Shown: positions 58,635 to 64,000 of the stretch, piece after piece
How positions within the stretch are numbered: the first letter of the stretch is position 1
Layout: every line of letters begins with the position of its first letter
NCBI GenBank assembly: GCA_034435035.1
Contig: DAOTXW010000082.1
Span: 27,425-91,424, forward strand
DNA length: 64,000 bases
Origin: JAHEME01 sp034435035
GTDB lineage: Bacteria; Chloroflexota; Anaerolineae; Aggregatilineales; UBA3940
Direction: 5' to 3'
The notes under the pieces: model-generated
Databases searched by the model: none
The model's input: the letters and a program-made list of their open reading frames with translations, nothing else
Told to the model about the DNA's origin: nothing
Position numbers and translations under genes: made by a program

Positions 58635-59360
58635 ATGACCAGGAGGCGTCGGTCCGTTAAGCGCCATCGCTTGTTGATCTACCATCAGCTGGGGCAGCGG
58701 CTGCGCACCGCACCCTTCTTCACCATCGTGCTGTGTGCGGTCTTGCTGGGGCTTGGCTGGCTGGGCAACAGGGAAATCCTGACCGGGGGCAACCGCGAGA
58801 TGCTGGAGCGCATCTGGAGCAACCGGACGCTGCTCTATCTGGTGCTGGGCGCCAGCACCCTTCTGTATGGCTTTATGATTCTAATTGCGCAGACCAGCTA
58901 TGTCGAGGCGCAAGCGAAGACCCTGCGGGTCAAGGCCGGTTTGATCCCGGTTGATATCTCCTACGGACGAATCCGGCAGATTCGCCTCGCCCAATTTGGC
59001 CTGCAGTATCCTGCCGACCAGCTGCGGGGAACAGAGCGGGCACTGGCCGAAGATTTCGCGGGCAGCACCTGCACCATTATCGACCTGAACTCACTGCCCC
59101 GGCCCTTCACCCCGGCACTGCTCAAACGCCTCTGGCATCGCTTCATGTTCACAGCGGATAGCAACAGCCTCATGTTTGTGGTCAAAGACGCCATAGTGCT
59201 CAACCAGCAGATTGATGGCTACCTGGCAGCGCGGCAATCTCGCCAGAAGGGTGAGAATCGCTATCTCGATCCCATTGAACGCGCAGCGCGAATGCAGCGG
59301 CAGCGAGCCGCTCAGACCGGCCGGTCTCGCCGGCCCGGCGCGCAAAGCCATCGTCGCTAG
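58635..59360 (+). CDS. Two-helix membrane protein with PH-like (bPH2) cytosolic domain
   Basis: 241 aa, 6 nt after the kinase gene, so co-transcribed. A basic N-terminus, two membrane helices (residues 28-46 and 70-92) close to each other, then a domain with VEAQAKTLRVKAGLIPVDISYGRIRQIRLAQF resembling bacterial PH-like domains, and an Arg-rich C-terminus. Role unknown. It converges on the ABC permease gene with a 6-nt gap. Confidence 0.65.
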   Translation: MTRRRRSVKRHRLLIYHQLGQRLRTAPFFTIVLCAVLLGLGWLGNREILTGGNREMLERIWSNRTLLYLVLGASTLLYGFMILIAQTSYVEAQAKTLRVKAGLIPVDISYGRIRQIRLAQFGLQYPADQLRGTERALAEDFAGSTCTIIDLNSLPRPFTPALLKRLWHRFMFTADSNSLMFVVKDAIVLNQQIDGYLAARQSRQKGENRYLDPIERAARMQRQRAAQTGRSRRPGAQSHRR

Positions 59361-59366
59361 GGCGGG

Positions 59367-60170
59367 CTACACAGCGCCGCCGCGCGCCCGCACACTGCTG
59401 TTGAAAGACAGAACCGCGAAACCCAGCCCGCCCGCTGCGAAAGTCGCGCAGACTGCCAGCGCTACGGTTGTTTCGATCTGCCCATCATACCGGATTCCAT
59501 ACAGCAACTGCCGGAGTGCGTCGATGGTGTAGGTGGCGGGGTTCGCCAATGCAATAGCGCGCACCCAGCCGGGCATCAACCCTAACGGGTAGAGCGCACT
59601 GCTGGCAAACAGCAGGGGCAGATTCAGGGCGATCAAGCCGTGATAACCCAGCGTACTGCGAACCCGTGCCGCCACTGCCAGCGCCAGCCCGGCCACCCCG
59701 AGAGTGAACAAAACCAGCATGCCTGCTGCCGCGAGCCAGTGGAGCGGGTTGGCCGTGGGCCGTGCGCCAAGCAGCAGACCGACACCGGTAATCACGGCTG
59801 CCTGCAGCAGCCCGCGCGTCACTGTGCTCAGGGCGCTGCCCAGCAGAATGCTGCTGCGCGGGATTGGGGCTGTCAGATATTCCCGGATGATGCCCCGCAG
59901 CCGCTCATCGAGCAGCACGGCGCCTCCGGCGATGGCTCCGGCAAGCGCGCTCAGCGTGATAATCCCCGGTGCCATGAAGCCGAGATAACCCCCGGCAAGA
60001 GCAGCCGTACCTCCGGCTAGCGCCCCGATCCCGCGCAGCAGGTTCTGCATGCCCACCCCGAAGAGAACCAGCCACAGAATCGGCTCCAGCAGCATCCCTA
60101 GCGCGGCTTCGCCGCTGCGCAGGAACTTCACCATATGTTTGTGCCATAATGTGAAGACAGCGTTGACCAT
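59367..60170 (-). CDS. ABC-2 type permease (DrrB-like)
   Basis: 267 aa with GGGGGGATC before the ATG. Six helices; the pattern EPILWLVLFGVGMQNLL, then GAVLLDERLRGIIREYLTAPIPRSSILLGSALS is typical of DrrB/ABC-2 exporters (the E-R-G loop). Paired with the ATPase gene upstream (19-nt gap). Likely exports a drug, lipid or polysaccharide. Confidence 0.9.
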   Translation of the reverse strand: MVNAVFTLWHKHMVKFLRSGEAALGMLLEPILWLVLFGVGMQNLLRGIGALAGGTAALAGGYLGFMAPGIITLSALAGAIAGGAVLLDERLRGIIREYLTAPIPRSSILLGSALSTVTRGLLQAAVITGVGLLLGARPTANPLHWLAAAGMLVLFTLGVAGLALAVAARVRSTLGYHGLIALNLPLLFASSALYPLGLMPGWVRAIALANPATYTIDALRQLLYGIRYDGQIETTVALAVCATFAAGGLGFAVLSFNSSVRARGGAV

Positions 60171-60189
60171 AGATCCCCCCTGCCGGCAC

Positions 60190-61152
60190 TCAGCGATCCC
60201 GGAGCGCGCGGCCGGTATACTTCAGAAAGACGTCGCCCAACCCGGGCGACTTGATCGACACCTCCTCGACCGTAAACCCGGCATGCCCGGCAGCTTCAAG
60301 CAGAGATGGCAGACGCCGGTGCCCGCGGTCGACCGCTACCTCCACCTCATTCTCCAACCCTATAACGTTGCTGACGAACTCCATCTCCCCGGCTGCCTGC
60401 ACGAACGCCCTATCGTTGCCGCGCCCGATCAGGTGGATCACATCGCCGCCGATCTCGGCTGCCAGGGCCTGCGGCGCTCCTTCCACAATCAGCCGGCCAT
60501 GATCCATGATGCCAACCGTATCGGCCAGCGCTTCGGCCTCTTCCATATAGTGGGTGGTCAGCAGGATCGTCACCTCACCACTGGTGCGCAGCGTCCGAAG
60601 ATGCTCCCATACACTAGCCCGGTTCTGCGGATCCAGCCCCTGAGTAGGCTCATCCAGGAACAAGATCTTCGGGCGGGAAAGCAGGCCCCGCGCCAATTCA
60701 AGGCGCCGCTTCATGCCTCCGGAATAGTGTTTGACGGGTTTATGGGCGGCCTCATCCAGCTCAACCAGCGCCAGCAGCTTCCCGATCTGGGCGGCGCGCT
60801 CAGGGGCAGGCATTCCATACAGCCGTCCGTGGTAGTCCATGACTTCGCGGCCGGTTAGGTCGCCATCAAGCGCAACTTCCTGAAAGGTGACACCGATGAG
60901 TTGACGGACCTCGTGCGGTTGCTGCACTACGTCATAGCCGGCCACACTGGCTGTTCCTCGTGTTGGCCGGATCAGCGTTGTCAGTATGGAAAGCGTGGTG
61001 GTCTTGCCTGCCCCGTTAGGGCCGAGCAGCGCATAAATCGTCCCCGCTGCTACCGCCATACTCAGCCGATCAACTGCCAGGGCCCCTCCTGCGTACACCT
61101 TGGTCAGATCCCGGGTCTGCAGAATGGGCCCGGACGCCTGTCCGTTACTCAC
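60190..61152 (-). CDS. ABC transporter ATP-binding protein (DrrA-like)
   Basis: 320 aa from GTG 61152, supported by GGGGAGG with 6-nt spacing; the frame is open to 61236 but that part is unrelated. Walker A GPNGAGKTT near residue 44, Q-loop in GVTFQEVALD, signature YSGGMKRRLELARGL, Walker B ILFLDEPTQGLDP, and switch His in LTTHYMEEAEALAD. The C-terminal 90 residues are the DrrA-type extension (GRGNDRAFVQA, VEVAVDRGHRRLPSLLEAA). It forms the exporter with the next gene. Confidence 0.93.
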   Translation of the reverse strand: MSNGQASGPILQTRDLTKVYAGGALAVDRLSMAVAAGTIYALLGPNGAGKTTTLSILTTLIRPTRGTASVAGYDVVQQPHEVRQLIGVTFQEVALDGDLTGREVMDYHGRLYGMPAPERAAQIGKLLALVELDEAAHKPVKHYSGGMKRRLELARGLLSRPKILFLDEPTQGLDPQNRASVWEHLRTLRTSGEVTILLTTHYMEEAEALADTVGIMDHGRLIVEGAPQALAAEIGGDVIHLIGRGNDRAFVQAAGEMEFVSNVIGLENEVEVAVDRGHRRLPSLLEAAGHAGFTVEEVSIKSPGLGDVFLKYTGRALRDR

Positions 61153-61316
61153 CAATAACCTCCCCTGTCCCGTGCAATTCGAACCACGACAGTAGCGACC
61201 CGGTTGGGCTTTGTCAAGACAGCGCCGGCTGCTCAAAATGGGTCAGGCTAGAACCTCAGGAAGGGTTAAGGTAGAATCCTGTCCAGTATCTACCCAGACG
61301 ATCGGGGGCACCATAC

Positions 61317-61619
61317 ATGAGCGCACTGGATAAGACCTGGCATATCTATATCGGCGGATCATGGTTGGGGACTCTGACCCCCACTACTGCCGATGATCAA
61401 TGGTATATCGCGGATTTCACGCCCGGCGATGCCTGGGGCAATTTTGCGCCGTGGTTCGAGCGCGCCTTCGAAGCATTCCAGAACGGTGACCAGCCGGGAT
61501 GGGATAACTGGTATTCCCAGTTGACCGCGATGGGGGTCGACTTGACGGCAGAAGATGGCGAAACCCATCACAACCCGACCCTCCACATTGATGGCCAGCA
61601 GGCCTGGTTCCTTATCTAA
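61317..61619 (+). CDS. Trp-rich 100-aa protein of unknown function
   Basis: 100 aa from ATG 61317, with GGGGG 9 nt upstream. It is rich in Trp (eight) and acidic, with repeated W-pairs (DKTWHIYIGGSWLG; DNWYSQLTAMGVDL). No signal peptide, membrane helix or known motif. It ends 4 nt before the uvrC start, so the two are probably co-transcribed. I do not recognise the family. Confidence 0.65.
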   Translation: MSALDKTWHIYIGGSWLGTLTPTTADDQWYIADFTPGDAWGNFAPWFERAFEAFQNGDQPGWDNWYSQLTAMGVDLTAEDGETHHNPTLHIDGQQAWFLI

Positions 61620-61623
61620 AAAC

Positions 61624-63498
61624 ATGCTAGCGATATCCCCACATATCCGGGGGATTCTTCAGAATCTCCCCACCCGGCCTGGCGTTTACCTCATGAAGGA
61701 TGAGCGCGGGCAGGTGATTTATATCGGCAAAGCCGTGAACCTGCGCAACCGGGTGCGCTCATACTTCCATCAACGCACTCTCGATGGCCCACATTACGAC
61801 AAGACCGTTCGTCTGGTTGAGCATGTTGCGGATATTGAGATCATCGTTGTTGATTCAGAGATCGAGGCGCTGCTCACCGAGATCAACCTGATCAAGGCGC
61901 ATAAGCCTCATTACAACATCCGCTTGAAGGACGACAAACGCTACCCTTATATCAAGGTTCACTGGGGCGACGCCTTTCCTAAAGTCACCGTGACACGCCG
62001 TATGGAGCGCGATGGGTCGCACTATTTTGGGCCGTATACCAGCGCATCTGCGGTCTACCAGACTCTGGATGTCCTACGGCGTGCCTTCCCTTATCTCACC
62101 TGCGATCGGCAGATCACAGGCATGGACGAGCGGGCTTGCCTGTACTACGACATCAAGCTGTGCAACGGACCCTGCATCGGCGCAGTCGATCAGGCGGGCT
62201 ATCGGCAGACCATCCAGCAGTTGATGGACTTCCTGCAAGGGCGCTCAGATGGCGTTCTTGAGGACAAACGGACCCATATGCAGGCAGCATCCGAGCGTCT
62301 GGAATATGAAGAGGCCGCCCGTTTACGAGATCAGATCCTGGCTATCGAGCAGATCGTACAACGGCAGAAAGTGGTCTCGCCTCTGGACATTGATCAGGAT
62401 GTGATCGCTTTTGCCCGGGAGGGCAGTGAGGCCGTTGTGCAGATATTCTTCATCCGCCAGGGAAAGATCATCGGCCGCGAACACTACGTGCTGGAGGGGA
62501 CTGCCGAGGAAGACGTTGAGAGCATCGCGGGGCAGTTCATCAAACAGTTTTATGATCGGGCTGCGGAAATCCCGCCGGAGGTCCTGCTGCCACACGAAGT
62601 GGAAGAGGCACAGGTCATTGAGCAGTGGCTGGGCAGCCGCCGCGGCAACAAGGTGGCTCTGAAAGTGCCGCGCCGCGGCCAGAAGCGCGATCTCGTTCGC
62701 ATGGCCACCGACAATGCGGCTGAATGTCTGGCCATGCTGCGGGCGCAGTGGCAAGCAGATACGCTGCGGCAGGAAACTGCGCTCATTGAGCTGCAGAAGG
62801 CTCTGAATCTCAAGGAGCCTCCCAGCCGCATTGAGTGTTTCGACATCAGCAATACACAGGGGACAGCTATCTCAGCCAGCAGGGTGGTCTTTGTACAGGG
62901 TGTTGCTCGCAAGAGCGAATACCGCCGATTCAATATCCGAACCGTCGTGGGCCGCCCGGATGATTATGCATCCATGCGGGAAGCGCTTGATCGGCGCTTC
63001 CGGCGCTGGCAGGAGGTTCAGGTCCCGGATGAGAACCGCCCGTTTCAGAAGAATGATCCAACCTGGGCGCTGCTTCCAGATCTGCTGATTGTGGATGGCG
63101 GCAAAGGACAACTGAGCGTGGCAGTCGAGGTGCTGGAGAAATACGGGCTGGCGGGACAGGTCCCCGCTGTGAGCCTGGCAAAGCAGCAGGAGGAGCTGTT
63201 TCTGCCGGGTCAGAGCCAGCCTGTGCTGCTGCCCCGTCGCTCGCAGGGGTTGTACTTAGTGCAGCGCATACGCGACGAAGCGCATCGCTTTGCCATCACC
63301 CATCATCGTGAGCGCCGCACCCGCATGGGGATGGCTTCCCGCCTGGAGGCGATCCCGGGCATTGGCCCGGCCCGCCGCCGCGCACTGTTGAAGACCTTTG
63401 GCTCGCTGGCCGGGCTGCGTGAGGCAACAGAAGAGGAGATCGCGGCTGTGCCAGGCATCACGCGGGAATTGGCAGCGGCGATCAAGGCTGAGTTGTAA
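61624..63498 (+). CDS. uvrC: Excinuclease ABC subunit C
   Basis: 624 aa from ATG 61624, the position where UvrC homology begins (LAISPHIRGILQNLPTRPGVYLMKD); upstream Met codons would only add tail from the overlapping frame. The GIY-YIG endonuclease domain is N-terminal (GVYLMKDERGQVIYIGKAVNLRNRV), then the UVR domain (SERLEYEEAARLRDQI), the RNase H-like 5' nuclease domain (IECFDISNTQGT with its Asp), and a C-terminal double HhH (LEAIPGIGPARRRALL; VPGITRELAAAI). It makes both incisions around lesions with UvrAB. The RBS is weak. Confidence 0.97.
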   Translation: MLAISPHIRGILQNLPTRPGVYLMKDERGQVIYIGKAVNLRNRVRSYFHQRTLDGPHYDKTVRLVEHVADIEIIVVDSEIEALLTEINLIKAHKPHYNIRLKDDKRYPYIKVHWGDAFPKVTVTRRMERDGSHYFGPYTSASAVYQTLDVLRRAFPYLTCDRQITGMDERACLYYDIKLCNGPCIGAVDQAGYRQTIQQLMDFLQGRSDGVLEDKRTHMQAASERLEYEEAARLRDQILAIEQIVQRQKVVSPLDIDQDVIAFAREGSEAVVQIFFIRQGKIIGREHYVLEGTAEEDVESIAGQFIKQFYDRAAEIPPEVLLPHEVEEAQVIEQWLGSRRGNKVALKVPRRGQKRDLVRMATDNAAECLAMLRAQWQADTLRQETALIELQKALNLKEPPSRIECFDISNTQGTAISASRVVFVQGVARKSEYRRFNIRTVVGRPDDYASMREALDRRFRRWQEVQVPDENRPFQKNDPTWALLPDLLIVDGGKGQLSVAVEVLEKYGLAGQVPAVSLAKQQEELFLPGQSQPVLLPRRSQGLYLVQRIRDEAHRFAITHHRERRTRMGMASRLEAIPGIGPARRRALLKTFGSLAGLREATEEEIAAVPGITRELAAAIKAEL

Positions 63499-63727
63499 CG
63501 AAACCGTTCAGCCAGCACAGTCGGCCACCCTCCCGAACTCAATTCCCCAATACCGGTGGCAACGACCCACCCGGGCCAATGGGGTTGCAGCAGCGTCACC
63601 GACAGGATGCGCGACACTCCTCACCCCGGATTCAGTGACATCTGTCACTATCACCCATCGATGGCGAAATATACGCCTGCCAGACAGCATCCAATGGGCA
63701 TCATCAAACCATAAGGAGCGTGTCAAA

Positions 63728-63949
63728 ATGGGCTTCGCAAAGTTTATGGCAAGCACGGCTGGTCGGCTGATCCGCATTGTGGCGGGGATAGTGCTCATCG
63801 CAGTGGGGCTGGTTGTCGTTCAGGGGACCGGCGGCATTATCCTGGCAGTCGTTGGCCTGGTCCCGCTTGTGGCGGGCCTGATCGACATCTGCATTTTCGC
63901 CCCTCTGTTCGGCGCGGCTCTTCAAGGGAAGAAGATTCGCGGCTCGTAG
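63728..63949 (+). CDS. Small YgaP/DUF2892-type membrane protein
   Basis: 73 aa from ATG 63728, with AAGGAG upstream. The N-terminal phrase MGFAKFMASTAGRLIRIVAGIVLIAVGLV and the following IILAVVGLVPLVAGLIDICIFAPLFG are typical of the DUF2892/YgaP-like transmembrane domain with two helices. It lacks the rhodanese domain. Transcribed alone, 229 bp after uvrC. Function unknown. Confidence 0.8.
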   Translation: MGFAKFMASTAGRLIRIVAGIVLIAVGLVVVQGTGGIILAVVGLVPLVAGLIDICIFAPLFGAALQGKKIRGS

Positions 63950-63974
63950 CCTCTCAATGACCGGATCGCAGCGG

Positions 63975-63990
63975 CCCGCTCTAGAGCGGG
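63975..63990. terminator. 16-bp palindromic hairpin at window end
   Basis: CCCGCTCTAGAGCGGG is a perfect palindrome 26 nt past the DUF2892 stop and likely ends that transcript. Confidence 0.5.
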
Positions 63991-64000
63991 ACGCCTGCGT

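Noticed and set aside
1..64000. tRNA, rRNA or CRISPR array
   Set aside because: I scanned intergenic regions for T-loop-like sequences and regular repeats and saw none; a covariance-model search would be decisive.

Overview
This 64 kb window is gene-dense, GC-rich (by eye near 60 percent) bacterial chromosome with about 58 convincing protein genes, no rRNA or tRNA that I can recognise, no insertion sequence and no CRISPR array. The gene content points to the phylum Chloroflexota, probably Anaerolineae or a relative. The signs are an RqcH/NFACT protein, a DUF951 protein, DUF2089 plus SHOCT-tail proteins, several lipoproteins and LysM proteins with Pro/Thr linkers, many GT-C-like membrane proteins, and a lipoprotein-type clade II nitrous oxide reductase. 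The taxonomic call is inference from family content, not from a marker gene.

Layout. 1-11.2 kb: tail of a MIP18-family Fe-S assembly gene, a PA14-tailed membrane glycosyltransferase, two lipoproteins, prfA, an M48 peptidase, rqcH and two GT4 glycosyltransferases. 11.3-22.1 kb: xpt-guaA (purine salvage and GMP synthesis), two paralogous membrane proteins, a LysM/M23 peptidase, glycine C-acetyltransferase, a slipin, and an APH-GMC oxidoreductase pair. 22.5-32.6 kb: a nitrous oxide respiration island. A Crp/Fnr-type regulator converges on a minus-strand operon nosZ - membrane protein - nosD::nosF fusion - nosY - nosL - cytochrome c lipoprotein - zinc ribbon. Diverging from nosZ are two small paralogous membrane proteins and an NnrS-like protein. 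32.7-41.4 kb: a LysM protein, CYTH and CDF proteins, an MFS exporter, and a DUF2089 / surface-polymer-like / GNAT / SHOCT operon with a near-consensus promoter. 41.5-52.3 kb: DUF951, a tyrosine recombinase, an ArsA/Get3 ATPase, a large GT-C-like protein, an orphan peptide-binding protein, secG, an alpha/beta hydrolase and two MFS transporters. 52.4-56.8 kb: a compact operon of a CarH-like B12 photoreceptor/repressor, a TIGR01777 epimerase, a Rieske protein and a photolyase, preceded by a promoter with 11-bp-spaced repeats. 56.8-64 kb: a GAF-GAF histidine kinase, a DrrAB-like exporter, a Trp-rich unknown, uvrC and a small YgaP-type membrane protein.

Two systems stand out. The first is the nos island. 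Its nosD and nosF are one continuous reading frame whose predicted topology (signal peptide, exported beta-helix, one membrane helix, cytosolic ATPase) makes sense as a real fusion, and a Crp/Fnr-like palindrome lies 41.5 bp upstream of the inferred nosZ start site. The second is the light-response cassette, where a CarH-like regulator with an unexplained C-terminal extension appears to control its own DNA-repair operon.
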